From Pseudomonas hefeiensis (GTDB taxonomy: Bacteria > Pseudomonadota > Gammaproteobacteria > Pseudomonadales > Pseudomonadaceae): 64,000 nt of DNA. Positions 55,249 to 64,000 of this stretch are shown here, in pieces (the stretch's first letter is position 1; each line of letters opens with the position of its first letter). The translations under genes and the position numbers were made by a program. The notes under the pieces are model-generated. The model ran no database searches. It saw nothing but the letters and a program-made list of their open reading frames with translations, and was not told the DNA's origin. The stretch is taken from assembly GCF_030687835.1 (NCBI RefSeq), contig NZ_CP117449.1, positions 2,852,001 to 2,916,000 on the forward strand, written 5' to 3'.

Positions 55249-55998
55249 ATGAAGCTTGAAGGAAAGATTGCTGTTGTCACTGGCGCATCAAAAGGTATCG
55301 GTGCCGGTATCGCCAAAGCGTTAGGTGCGGCGGGCGCTACGGTCATTGTGAACTATGCCTCGAGCAAATCTGGCGCTGACGCGGTTGTTGCACAGATTCA
55401 GGAGCAGGGCGGTAAAGCCGTTGGCATCCAGGCAGACATGAGCAAGGCCGTCGACGTGATCCGTTTGTTCGATACGGTCAAGGCCGACTACGGCACGTTG
55501 GATATTCTCGTCAATAATGCCGGTGTAGCGGTGTTCCAGATGATCGAAGACCTCACCGAGGAGGCGTTCCACCAGCAATTCAACGTCAATGTACTCGGGT
55601 ATCTTTTGGCGGTTCGAGAAGCCGTCAAGCTTCTTGGCCCATCGGCCAGCATCATCAACATCAGCTCAATCCTCAGCACCGATCCCTATTTGGCTTCCAG
55701 TGTCTATTCAGCCACCAAGGGCGCGGTCGATACGTTGACGTTCGCGTTGGCGCGAGAGCTTGGACCGCGTGGTATCAGGGTCAACTCGATTTTGCCTGGT
55801 CACACCAACACGCCAGCGACTGACGGTAACTTCGCTGGTGAGTTTGGCGAAACACTGATCGCTGGCACACCGCTGGGCCGTTTCGGCGAGCCCGAAGACA
55901 TCGCACCGCTGGCGGTGTTCCTGGCGTCCGAGGACTCGCATTGGGTAACAGGCGAATCCATCCGAGCTTCGGGTGGCGTACGAGGGGTTGGTTACTAA
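55249..55998 (+). CDS. SDR family oxidoreductase (module 2)
   Basis: 249 residues from ATG 55249 (GGAAAAGG upstream). TGASKGIGAG, NNAGVAVF, SS and YSATK, then a C-terminal GG. Resembles FabG-type 3-oxoacyl reductases and glucose-dehydrogenase-like SDRs; the substrate is open. Pairs with AraC module 2 and is followed 64 bp later by an MFS gene. Confidence 0.9.
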   Translation: MKLEGKIAVVTGASKGIGAGIAKALGAAGATVIVNYASSKSGADAVVAQIQEQGGKAVGIQADMSKAVDVIRLFDTVKADYGTLDILVNNAGVAVFQMIEDLTEEAFHQQFNVNVLGYLLAVREAVKLLGPSASIINISSILSTDPYLASSVYSATKGAVDTLTFALARELGPRGIRVNSILPGHTNTPATDGNFAGEFGETLIAGTPLGRFGEPEDIAPLAVFLASEDSHWVTGESIRASGGVRGVGY

Positions 55999-56062
55999 AC
56001 ACCACCGATTAAAGCTGTAGGCGCACGGTGACGTGCGTCTGTAGATACTCAGGTTCCAAATT

Positions 56063-57277
56063 ATGACCCAAGCCTTAGCCGCAGCAGGTGTTCACTCCGA
56101 TTCATCCCCTTCGTCTATTTCTTCTCCCGGTCCCGCTTCATGGAGTGCGGTTGCAGCCATTGGTGTAGGGGCGTTTGCTCTCGTTACAGCAGAGTTCCTG
56201 CCTGTCGGGCTACTCCCTCAAATTGCCAGTGATCTAATGATCAGTGAGGGACAAACAGGCCTCATGATCACTATTCCAGGTCTCGTGGCGGCCTGTTCGG
56301 CACTCTTGACGATCAGTTTGGCCAAGTCTTTTGATCGCAGGCACGTACTTTGGGTCCTGCTCAGTCTCTTGGTCGCGTCTAACGCACTAATGGCATGCGC
56401 AAGTGGATTAATCGTTCTGTTAGCGGGTCGTGTCCTGCTTGGCATTGCGGTGGGCGGATTCTGGACTATCGGTGTTGCGCTTGGCCCGAGGTTGAGACCC
56501 GACGCGGTGGGACGGGCGACATCGATTATCTTTTCGGGGGTTACGCTTGGCACTGTCGCAGGCATCCCGACAGGGACGCTGCTTGGAGGCATTTTCGGTT
56601 GGCGAATGGCATTCGGCGTTTTCGCCGTATTGGCCTCATTTGTCGTCATTGCGTTAGTACTGCTTCTGCCATCGATTCGTCCAGAAAAGTCATCGGGTCT
56701 CGGGCAGATACCGAGGGTGCTGAAACAGCCTGAGGTTCAGGTGGGGCTGGTGGCGGTGATCCTCATATTTACCGGACAATTTGCAGCTTATACCTACATC
56801 ACGCCCTATCTGAATCAAATCAGCGGGATTGAATCGAACGAGCTGAGCTTGCTGCTATTGGGATATGGCGTTGCCGGTGTATTTGGCAATCTGTTTTGCG
56901 GATGGTGTGTCGAACGTGATGTGCGCCTGGCAGTGTTGGGAACATCGCTGCTATTGGGGTTCGCAATGTTATTGCTCGCTTGTATGGGCAACAACCCACT
57001 GCTGGCAGTAGCTGCTGTCATCACTTGGGGGTTCGGGTTCGGGATGTTGCCCATTGCCATTCAGAACTGGATTTTCAGGGCAGCGCCTGATCGCCTGGAA
57101 AGCGTGGCGGCGCTATTTGTTTCCATCGCTCAGCTCGCAATGGGGGGAGGGGCATTGATGGGAGGATTGGCGGTCGATCACTATGGCGTCGCGAGCGCCG
57201 TTTGGCTAGGAGCAGTGGGTGCCTTGGGCGGGGCAATATGGATTTTTGTACGCTTCCCGCACAAGCAGATTAGATAG
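56063..57277 (+). CDS. MFS efflux transporter (DHA1/AraJ-like)
   Basis: 404 residues, 12 membrane helices with FALVTAEFLPVGLLPQIASDL (helix 1 region) and GRVLLGIAVGGFWTIG. These fit drug:H+ antiporter-1 or sugar efflux transporters of the AraJ/YdhP group. By eye the GC is lower than upstream genes. Same strand as SDR module 2, so it may share its regulator. Confidence 0.9.
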   Translation: MTQALAAAGVHSDSSPSSISSPGPASWSAVAAIGVGAFALVTAEFLPVGLLPQIASDLMISEGQTGLMITIPGLVAACSALLTISLAKSFDRRHVLWVLLSLLVASNALMACASGLIVLLAGRVLLGIAVGGFWTIGVALGPRLRPDAVGRATSIIFSGVTLGTVAGIPTGTLLGGIFGWRMAFGVFAVLASFVVIALVLLLPSIRPEKSSGLGQIPRVLKQPEVQVGLVAVILIFTGQFAAYTYITPYLNQISGIESNELSLLLLGYGVAGVFGNLFCGWCVERDVRLAVLGTSLLLGFAMLLLACMGNNPLLAVAAVITWGFGFGMLPIAIQNWIFRAAPDRLESVAALFVSIAQLAMGGGALMGGLAVDHYGVASAVWLGAVGALGGAIWIFVRFPHKQIR

Positions 57278-57381
57278 GTACCGTAACAAGCCAGCACGAA
57301 TGGCTAGCTCGCCGGTATCAGCCATTTGGGTTGAGATCCCCCAAGCCAAGCGTCTATCTTTTTCTCTTCAGTCAGTCCTTG

Positions 57382-57759
57382 TCATTTAGTCGCTGTGCTT
57401 ATCCATGGACCCTCACCGTGAACCTGAACGATGGTTTCATGTTCATTCCACGTGAAATGTGAGAGTCCAGGTGGAAACACGACAACTCCACCGGGTTTGA
57501 GTGGCACGCAACTGGCTCTGTCAAACGTTTCGCCCACTCCGACATAGAGGACCCCGGAGATCACCGTGTTGCGCTCTGCGAAAGGCGCGAGGTGTGAGTG
57601 TGGGGTTGCCTCAAGGCCAGCAGGTAGCTTGACTCGGGCAATGAAAGGACCGGGCTCGGTGATCGAGCCTTCGACGTCGAAATACTTGATCTCAGGTGCT
57701 CCGGGGAAATCCTTCCAATTTGTATCTTCAAAAATCGAAATAATGGCTGAGCGATTCAA
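57382..57759 (-). CDS. Cupin-domain protein
   Basis: 125 residues with a single cupin barrel: ATPHSHLAPFAERNTVISG carries metal His residues and the acidic site, and PPGLSHFTWNE the second motif. Small-molecule or metal binding; catalysis uncertain. It follows an SDR gene on the same strand (44 bp apart). Confidence 0.87.
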   Translation of the reverse strand: MNRSAIISIFEDTNWKDFPGAPEIKYFDVEGSITEPGPFIARVKLPAGLEATPHSHLAPFAERNTVISGVLYVGVGETFDRASCVPLKPGGVVVFPPGLSHFTWNEHETIVQVHGEGPWISTATK

Positions 57760-57803
57760 AGCATTGATCCTTGTTCGTAAAGAGGAAGGCGGTGGTGGGA
57801 ACG

Positions 57804-58559
57804 TCAGACTTGCGCCTGGCCGCCATCTGCAAAAATTTCGGCGCCATTCACAAAACTGGCGTCGTCAGAAGCCAGAAATAGCGCGACTCTGGCAATCTCT
57901 TCTGGCTCACCGACACGGCCCAAGGGGATGCGTGTACTGAGATAGTCGAGCATACCCTGTTGCTGAGCCGGATCTTCGCCAGCGAAGTCGAGGAGAAATG
58001 GTGTACGGACTGGGCCCGGGCTCAAAACATTCACACGAATGCCAGTCCCTTTGAGATCAAGTACCCAACTACGCGCCAGGTTGCGAACAGCTGCTTTGGA
58101 AGCGGAGTAGACACTGAACGCAGCGGTGCCCTCAATGCTGGCGCTCGAGCCTGCCAGGATGATCGACGCACCCTTGGCCATGAGTGGCAAGGCTTTCTGA
58201 ACGGTCAAAATCGTGCCCTTAACATTTCGCCCGAACGTATCATCGACGTGTGCTTCGGTGATCTGTTCCAGAGCAAGCATGCTCCCGCCACCGGCGTTGG
58301 CGAATAACACATCAAGGCCGCCTGCTTCGGCCTTGATTTGATCAAACAACCGCTCAAGATCTGTGCTGCGGGTTGAATCTGCCTGGACGCTGGTGACGTT
58401 GCCGCCGATTTCGTCCTGCGCCGCTTTCAGGGTGTTCTGGTTGCGACCGGTTATGTAGACATGCGCGCCTTCAGCCGCGAACAGTTTCGCGGTGGCCAGA
58501 CCGATGCCACTGGTAGCGCCGGTAATAAGGGCGATTTTGCCGTCAAGTCTATCCTGCAT
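57804..58559 (-). CDS. SDR family oxidoreductase
   Basis: 251 residues. [10 protein letters not shown] loop, NAGGGS, the catalytic Ser and YSASK, ending DGGQAQV. Next to a broken LysR gene on the same strand, whose regulator was probably divergent or upstream. Substrate unknown. Confidence 0.9.
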   Translation of the reverse strand: MQDRLDGKIALITGATSGIGLATAKLFAAEGAHVYITGRNQNTLKAAQDEIGGNVTSVQADSTRSTDLERLFDQIKAEAGGLDVLFANAGGGSMLALEQITEAHVDDTFGRNVKGTILTVQKALPLMAKGASIILAGSSASIEGTAAFSVYSASKAAVRNLARSWVLDLKGTGIRVNVLSPGPVRTPFLLDFAGEDPAQQQGMLDYLSTRIPLGRVGEPEEIARVALFLASDDASFVNGAEIFADGGQAQV

Positions 58560-58767
58560 GGTGATGTTCCCTAGCGTCAGGAGCGCGGCTTATCCGAAAA
58601 AGTCGAATCAGCCTCCTGAATCGAGTCTAGAGCCGTTCAAAACGCAGCAGAAGCCCGCCACGGTGAAGACATAATCTACCTCACGGGATAATCGGATCAG
58701 CGCGTGACGTTGTGTTCACTGAGCGCAATGGATGTGTCGCAGCGGACATTTTTTTGTGGCGAAAAAA

Positions 58768-59680
58768 CTACCCAGGCTTGCAGTCTTCTCTACTGAACAA
58801 CTCGACGGCCCAGTCAGCGAAGGCGCGTAGTTTCGCGCTCGGGTGGCGGGTTGCCGGATACACAAGCTGGATCGGATGTGAGGGTTGAGTCCAGTCTTCC
58901 AGGATCGGAACCAACTGACCCGTGCCCAAATGCGCTCGCGCGCTGAAACGGAAAATCTGGCCGATGCCCAGTCCCGTCAGCACCGCTTCCGTGAGGGCGG
59001 TGCTCTCACTCACGTTCATCACTGAACGCCCGTTTGATTTCGTACTTCTGGGCGCCTTGACTGAAATGCAGCGGCAACGATTTACCAGTGTGTGGAAAGA
59101 AGTAGCGAATGGTTTGATGATGCTCTTCGAGTTCCTGGGGGTGCCGCGGGATTCCGTATTTAGAGAAATAAGCGGGAGTAGCACACGTCACATAATCGAT
59201 ACTGCAAAGGTGTCGCGCGATGAGTGAGCTATCAGGCAGAGCTCCGCCGCGAATCACGCAATCGACACCCTCACCGATGAGGTCGGCAGGACGATCACTG
59301 ACACCCAGAAGCAGCTCCAAAGCGGGATAGCGTGCTTGGAATTCAGGTAGCGCCGGAATGATGACCAGGTTCGCCAGTGATGAACCGACGTCAACGCGAA
59401 GCCTACCGTGGGGGCTGACTCGCGCTTCCCCCGCGGTTGTGTCCATTTCGTCCAGCTGTGCCAGGAGCGCCAAGGTTTGTTCCCGGTATGCTTCACCCGC
59501 CGCAGTAATGGTGAATGAGCGCGTACTGCGCTCGACGAGTTTTACACCCAGATGCTGCTCAAGGTCCTGTAGTAGCTTGCTGACTGATGAGCGAGGGATA
59601 TTGAGCGAGTCTGCCGCTTTGGCAAATGAGCGGGCATCTGTGATTCGAATGAAAACCCTCATGGCGAGAAGTTGGTTCAA
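58768..59680 (-). pseudogene. LysR family regulator, frameshifted
   Basis: The first part starts with TTG 59680 (AGGAG upstream) and has the LysR HTH (FAKAADSLNIPRSSVSKLLQDL) and effector domain up to YEIKRAF, then reaches an early stop near 59006. The missing C-terminal half continues in another frame (ESTALTEAVLTGLGIGQIF to the end at 58768). One extra base near 59010-59030 explains this. It is therefore a recent frameshift or an assembly error; the encoded regulator as drawn would be about 225 residues and lack its last domain. Confidence 0.85.
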
Positions 59681-59917
59681 TGCTGCGCTCCTGCAACAGG
59701 TGAGGGAGAGACGTAACCGGCTACGTCCACAGTCGCATTGCTTTCTATGCTCGAAGCGGCATAACAGCGGCGTTTCTGAAAGACCTGCACCGTACACCTC
59801 CACCGATCGTTGGAATACCTAAAGAGGTGTTCACTCGAGAGGATTGAAAATGAAATATGAATGTTCCTGGTTCAGTGGTGGCCCCAGCGCGTGGCGCTCG
59901 CTCCTGGTTCTCAATCC

Positions 59918-60844
59918 TCAAGGCAAGGTGCTCTGTTTGCGATAGGTCTTTGCCAAGTCCCGAGCCAGCACGACGAAATTGTGCAATGCGGGTGATTCGT
60001 TGGTCTGGCGGCAGACCAGCGTCAGCGGCGCGACCAGGCGGGGGCGGGCGCCCAAGATGCGCCGGTAGACGACACTTTCCCGGTGAATGTCGCGCATCGA
60101 AGCTGGCACCACTGAAACCCCCTCGCCAGCCGCCACCAGGCTGACATTGGTCAGCATCCTTTCTACCTCGAAAGCGACTCGCGGTTCGAAGCCGGCCGCC
60201 TCGCAGGCTCGCAACAGATTGGCGTACATCCCTGGCGCGCCGGGCCGCCGCACCAGGATGAAGGGCTCGTCACGTATGGCCCGCAGCTCGACGGCATCGG
60301 GATACTCGGCCAGTGCGGGGTGGCCAACCGGCAACACCATCAATAACTCTTCCACTAGCAGTCGGTGGAACTCGATTCCGTCTGGTCGGCTGACCGGCGC
60401 ACGAAGGAGGCTCACGTCCAACTGGCCGGCGCTGGCACGTTCGGTCAGGCGACCGGCGTTGCCTTCGGCGAGCGTGATCGCCACCGCCGGGTACTGTTCG
60501 CGAAAGGCACGGATGATGCGCGGAATCAGCGGGTGCGCCGCGGCCGACGAGGTGAAGCCAATCGCCAATGTGCCTTCCACTCCTTTGGCCACCCTCGCGG
60601 CCCGACGCGAACCGTCCTGCACGCGGGCCAGGATGGCCTTGGCCTCCTCCAGAAACACGGCACCGCCGGTGGTCAGGTCCGCGCCCTTGGGATGGCGTTT
60701 GAACAATTCGAACCCGAGTTCCGTTTCCAGCGCGCGGATCTGTTGGCTCAGCGGAGGCTGTTGCATGTTCAGGCGCGCGGCGGCGCGGGTGAAATGGCCT
60801 TCTTCGGCGACCATGACGAAATAGCGGAGATGGCGAAGTTCCAT
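59918..60844 (-). CDS. LysR family regulator
   Basis: 308 residues with the winged HTH at 1-60 (MELRHLRYFVMVAEEGHFTRAAARLNMQQPPLSQQI) is recognised by FTRAAARLNMQQPPLSQQ, then a periplasmic-binding-like effector domain. Close in pattern to BenM/CatM-type regulators. Divergent from the symporter gene at 60958 (113 bp gap), which it likely controls. Confidence 0.92.
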   Translation of the reverse strand: MELRHLRYFVMVAEEGHFTRAAARLNMQQPPLSQQIRALETELGFELFKRHPKGADLTTGGAVFLEEAKAILARVQDGSRRAARVAKGVEGTLAIGFTSSAAAHPLIPRIIRAFREQYPAVAITLAEGNAGRLTERASAGQLDVSLLRAPVSRPDGIEFHRLLVEELLMVLPVGHPALAEYPDAVELRAIRDEPFILVRRPGAPGMYANLLRACEAAGFEPRVAFEVERMLTNVSLVAAGEGVSVVPASMRDIHRESVVYRRILGARPRLVAPLTLVCRQTNESPALHNFVVLARDLAKTYRKQSTLP

Positions 60845-60957
60845 ATAAGCGGGAGTCCTGGTGGGGCTGGAGCAGACCGGTGGCGCAACTGCGGCGCCTG
60901 ATCGGTTAGGATACGGGGCACTGAAGCGACTAAAACAACAATATTGCGCGACGGCCC

Positions 60958-62208
60958 ATGATTTTAGCCAAGCTATACCGCAACGATACCCTGCTGATCC
61001 TGATCGCGATTGCCTTGGGCATATCGCTCGGTGTCGTGCAGCCAGAATTGGCGACGCGGATGAAACCGCTGAGCGATGTTTTTCTCGGTGTGATCGGCCA
61101 TGCGGTACCGCTGGTGATGTTCGTGCTGGTGGTGTCTTCTGCGGTAGCGGGTTTCGGCGAACGCGGGCAAAAGACGCGATGCGCCAGCCGCGTGCTGGCG
61201 TACTTCCTGCTGATGACTGTGCTGTCGCTGATCACCGGGGCGGCACTGGCGATATTGCTGGCGCCTGGCGGCGGTGAGTCGCTCCCGGCTTCCGTCGCGC
61301 GGCCGATTAGCGATCTGCCCTCGGCGGTGATGACCAGCCTGGCTCAGATAATGGCTCATACCGTTATTCTTCCCGTGTTGTTGGCGGCATTGGTGTTCGG
61401 CCTGGGGATTGGCTATGCCGGCGATGCGGGCGAGCCGCTGCGGCGCAGGCTGGATGCGCTGGTTGGCTGGCTGCTATGGGCGCTGCGCAAGGTGCTCAGA
61501 TTCGCGCCGCTGGCCGCCTTCGGGGCAATGGCCTTCACAGTGGGACGCTATGGGCCAGCATCCGCCTGGTCGCTGCTCAAGTTCGTGGGCACGGTCTATT
61601 TCGCCTGTTTGCTGTTTGTCACCCTGGTGCTGGGCCTGACGGCGCGGTGTACCGGCTTCGGGTTATGGCGTCTTATCGCCTACATCAAGGCGGAGCTTTG
61701 TCTGGTGGCCTTTACCGGCGCTTCGGTGGCGGCGGTGCCAGGGTTGATCGAAAAACTTGAACGGGCCGGTTGCGATCGCCGGGTGGTGCGGCTGGTGCTC
61801 AGCACCGGCTACACCTTCAACCTCACCGGCTCGAACATCTACCTGACCTGCGCCCTGGTGTTTCTCGCCCAGGCCGCGGGTGTTGTGCTGGATGGACCGC
61901 TACTGGTGATGCTGCTGTTGGTGACGCTTGTGACCTCGATGGGTTCGACCAGCGCGGCTGGCTCTGCCTTTCTGACGCTTGCGGCCACGGTCGCGGGCCT
62001 GAATCTGGTGCCGCTGGAAAACCTCGGTCTCTTGCTCGGTGTCGAGCGATTGATGAAATGCCGATCACTGACCAACGTGATCGGCAACAGCCTGGCGTGT
62101 GTGGTGATCTCGGCCTGGAGTGGTGCGCTGGACCGCCTGGCCCTGCGCGAGGCGCTGATGCCCCGGAGGAAAACGGCGCTTCCCGACGCTGTCGCAGGGA
62201 AGCGCTAG
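60958..62208 (+). CDS. Dicarboxylate:cation symporter (DctA/GltP family)
   Basis: 416 residues, eight or more membrane segments plus hairpins. Motifs: GYTFNLTGSNIYLT and SMGSTSAAGSAFLTLAA for the HP2/TM7-8 region, NVIGNSLACVVISAWSG near the end. Imports C4-dicarboxylates (or related amino acids) with protons or sodium. No clear ribosome site before ATG 60958. It lies beside an exported lyase that could release fumarate. Confidence 0.85.
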   Translation: MILAKLYRNDTLLILIAIALGISLGVVQPELATRMKPLSDVFLGVIGHAVPLVMFVLVVSSAVAGFGERGQKTRCASRVLAYFLLMTVLSLITGAALAILLAPGGGESLPASVARPISDLPSAVMTSLAQIMAHTVILPVLLAALVFGLGIGYAGDAGEPLRRRLDALVGWLLWALRKVLRFAPLAAFGAMAFTVGRYGPASAWSLLKFVGTVYFACLLFVTLVLGLTARCTGFGLWRLIAYIKAELCLVAFTGASVAAVPGLIEKLERAGCDRRVVRLVLSTGYTFNLTGSNIYLTCALVFLAQAAGVVLDGPLLVMLLLVTLVTSMGSTSAAGSAFLTLAATVAGLNLVPLENLGLLLGVERLMKCRSLTNVIGNSLACVVISAWSGALDRLALREALMPRRKTALPDAVAGKR

Positions 62209-62211
62209 GGC

Positions 62212-63807
62212 TCAGTTCTTCAGTAGGGCGCCAAAGGCATTGCCCAGGGTGGTCTCGGCCTTCGCCAGCCGGTCACGGCGACCATTGGCCCAGTGCTGAT
62301 CACCGGCCAGCGCGTCGTTCGCTTCCTTGAGCATGCGCTTGACCTCAGCCGGTTGCGGGCCGCCCGTGCCGACGCGGGTCTTGACCATGTTCTGCGGCGA
62401 CAAAGTGGCCCGGAAAGCCGACTCACTCAGCGGCAGGGTGCGGGTCTTCCAGTTGTACTTCTGCGCTGCTTTGGTGAACAGTTGCTGCGCCTCGGCGTAG
62501 GGGAAGTTGGCCGGCACAAAACCTTCCTTGCGCGCATGACCAACCACCATCGAGGCGAAACTGTGACCGATGCGGAAGGGCACCTTGTGCTCACGCTCCA
62601 GGGTGTCGGCCAGCTCCATCGAGGTGGTCCATTCGCCTTCCAGCTCCTCCAGCGCACGCTGCGGATTGACCACCAGCGCATCCAGGACCTGGCGCGTGCG
62701 GACGAACATCTGCTGCGCATTATCGAACAGCCCGAGCGCATCGAAGGCGAACTTGTAGTCAGTCATCCCGGTGGTCACGTTGTGCGCACGCAGGGTGACG
62801 GTCTGGGCAAGCCCCACCACATCGGTGGCCGATTCCCGCGCGCGCATGATCAGGCCCGGGTTGCGCTTCTGCGGCATGGCGCTGCTGGTGTAGGTGGCGC
62901 CTTCCTCAAGCAGCAGCCAGGGGCGAATCTGATGATATTGCGTATGGATGTCGCCCAGCATCGCGCCGACACGGATCGCTGAAGACGAGGCGATCCCGGC
63001 CGCCTCGATGGGGATGTCATAGGTCGAGACCTGTCCGGCATCCAGCGAATTTTCGCGCACACCATCGAAACCTAGCAGTTCGGCCAGGCGCTCACGGTTG
63101 AGCGGCCAGCCGGAATTGGCCAGCACCGCCGTACCCATAGGGCTGAGATTCAGACGCTCGTACAGCTCGCGAATACGCTGGGCGTCGCGCTCGAACGCGG
63201 CCTCGTAGGCCAGCAGGTAATGGGCGTAGGTGATCGGCTGCGCCTGCACGCCATTGGTGTAGGCGGGGATCAGTGTGTCGACGTTATCCTTCGCCAGCTT
63301 CAGCAGTTGCGCGCGGGTGTCATTCATCGCATCGGTGTAATCGAGCAGTTGGCTGCGCAAGGTCGCGAGGCGGTAGGTGGCGTACATGTCCTGGCGACTG
63401 CGGCCGGAGTGGATCAGCGAGGCCTGCGGGCCGATCTTGTCGATCATGATGCGCTCGATCTGTAGCACGTCGCTGGGCTTCTTGCCGTCGGGTTTGCCGG
63501 CCTGATCAATCACGTACTCAACGCCGCGGGCGATCTCTTGCCCCTGCTGACGGCTGACGATGTCTTCTTCGGTCAGCATGACGATGGACGCTTTGTTGAT
63601 CCGGTTGACCCAGGCGAACTGGTTGTCGTGTTTGCTGGGCTTGGCAGCGGCACGATCGACCGTCGCGCCAATCTTCGCCGCCTCGGCCGCGCATTCAGCC
63701 GTGGTGCGGCAGGGCAGGTCGGCAGTGTCTGCCGCCTGTGCGCTCAGATGGGTGGTGGCCAGGGCGAACGCCACGGCCAGGGACAGCAGTGTCTTTTGCA
63801 AAGTCAT
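62212..63807 (-). CDS. Exported lyase of the argininosuccinate/fumarate lyase superfamily
   Basis: 531 residues from ATG 63807 with signal peptide (TLLSLAVAFALATTHLSAQA). The superfamily signature SSAMPQKRNPG and the segments HSGRSRQDM and TNGVQAQPITYAHYLL (argininosuccinate lyase-like) are present. Such enzymes cleave C-N bonds and release fumarate. Secretion is unusual, because most members act in the cytosol. Convergent with the symporter (3 bp apart) and next to an OprD-type porin on the same strand. Confidence 0.85.
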   Translation of the reverse strand: MTLQKTLLSLAVAFALATTHLSAQAADTADLPCRTTAECAAEAAKIGATVDRAAAKPSKHDNQFAWVNRINKASIVMLTEEDIVSRQQGQEIARGVEYVIDQAGKPDGKKPSDVLQIERIMIDKIGPQASLIHSGRSRQDMYATYRLATLRSQLLDYTDAMNDTRAQLLKLAKDNVDTLIPAYTNGVQAQPITYAHYLLAYEAAFERDAQRIRELYERLNLSPMGTAVLANSGWPLNRERLAELLGFDGVRENSLDAGQVSTYDIPIEAAGIASSSAIRVGAMLGDIHTQYHQIRPWLLLEEGATYTSSAMPQKRNPGLIMRARESATDVVGLAQTVTLRAHNVTTGMTDYKFAFDALGLFDNAQQMFVRTRQVLDALVVNPQRALEELEGEWTTSMELADTLEREHKVPFRIGHSFASMVVGHARKEGFVPANFPYAEAQQLFTKAAQKYNWKTRTLPLSESAFRATLSPQNMVKTRVGTGGPQPAEVKRMLKEANDALAGDQHWANGRRDRLAKAETTLGNAFGALLKN

Positions 63808-63868
63808 GATGAATATCCTGTTCAGCAAACCGTTGCCCGCTCGGGCAACGGTACGGTGTGGGCGGGCG

Positions 63869-64000
63869 TTAGAGCAGCGACAAGGTGTAGCTGAGGATGA
63901 AGCGGGTCTGATCGATGTCATTGCCCGTGCTTCGGTAGGTGCCGTTGCGCAGCTTCACGCCGAAGTTCTTCAGAGCGCCTTGCTGGAACACGTAGCCGAT
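63869..64000 (-). CDS. OprD-family outer-membrane porin (C-terminal end only)
   Basis: Only the last 43 codons lie in the window; the frame is open to base 64000. The end reads GVKLRNGTYRSTGNDIDQTRF then ILSYTLSLL and a stop, a porin-like last beta strand. OprD-type porins pass basic amino acids and small organic acids, so it may feed the periplasmic lyase. The lyase lies 61 bp downstream, so both may be co-transcribed. Confidence 0.65.
   Translation of the reverse strand: MGYVFQQGALKNFGVKLRNGTYRSTGNDIDQTRFILSYTLSLL

Noticed and set aside
1..64000. CRISPR arrays, tRNA, rRNA, insertion sequences or prophage
   Set aside because: No regularly spaced repeats, cloverleaf sequences, transposase or phage genes were seen on reading both strands.

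Overview
The window looks like a chromosomal stretch of a fluorescens-group Pseudomonas. This rests on the high GC content, Pseudomonas-type REP pairs (around 30.1, 36.1 and 45.6 kb), an Anr/FNR-type regulon, and the families present (ArsJ, CydX/CydP, OprD porin, phosphoketolase with universal stress proteins). It contains no rRNA, tRNA, CRISPR array, transposase or phage gene that I can see. Reading is by eye; no database search was run.

Layout. (1) 1-2.1 kb: end of an arsenic locus (ArsJ-associated GAPDH and ArsJ); an ArsO-like monooxygenase lies at 8.4-9.5 kb on the other strand. (2) 2.1-8.4 kb: a seven-gene, overlapping operon of a hemolysin/GNAT-fold protein, an AMP ligase, a haem-oxygenase-like diiron enzyme, an SDR, a TPR protein and an OmpR-type two-component system. 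It looks like a small, poorly described biosynthetic system with its own regulator and a PmrA/QseB-like direct repeat at its promoter. (3) 9.6-11.1 kb: a fluoride riboswitch followed by crcB, a DUF190 gene and a family I pyrophosphatase.

(4) 11.2-22.4 kb: a sulfur module. A minus-strand operon encodes persulfide dioxygenase, a rhodanese-like DUF442 domain fused to a type II sulfide:quinone oxidoreductase, a TauE exporter, a split YeeE/YedE pair and a DUF2892 protein. A divergent FisR-like sigma-54 activator carries three cysteines with the spacing known from polysulfide-sensing FisR. Next comes a complete cytochrome bd operon (cydP-cydA-cydB-cydX-ybgE), then thiosulfate dehydrogenase tsdBA. 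Both the persulfide dioxygenase operon and the cyd operon have a GG-N10-GC element and a CTGCC/GGCAG palindrome about 100 bp upstream of it, so I infer joint control: SQR puts sulfide electrons into quinol and a sulfide-tolerant bd oxidase removes them.

(5) 22.5-40.8 kb: a low-oxygen/stress island. It has one single-domain and four tandem-domain universal stress proteins, a P2-type ATPase, a DUF4010 membrane protein, a GNAT protein, phosphoketolase, a beta-CASP nuclease-like protein, a phosphoribosyltransferase, an FtsH-like protease, a triple-BON protein and an FNR-type regulator. TTGAT-N4-ATCAA-like boxes precede nearly every transcription unit. (6) 41.1-45.5 kb: PAS/HWE kinase, response regulator and a PPOX-reductase-ferredoxin fusion.

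(7) 45.7-59.7 kb: accessory metabolic genes, with repeated regulator/SDR modules (AraC-SDR twice), VOC, saccharopine-dehydrogenase-like, MFS, cupin and HIT genes, an S8 protease with an unusual active site, and a frameshifted LysR gene. (8) 59.9-64 kb: a LysR regulator, a DctA-type symporter, an exported argininosuccinate/fumarate-lyase-family enzyme and the end of an OprD porin. Together these suggest periplasmic cleavage of a substrate and uptake of the released dicarboxylate.
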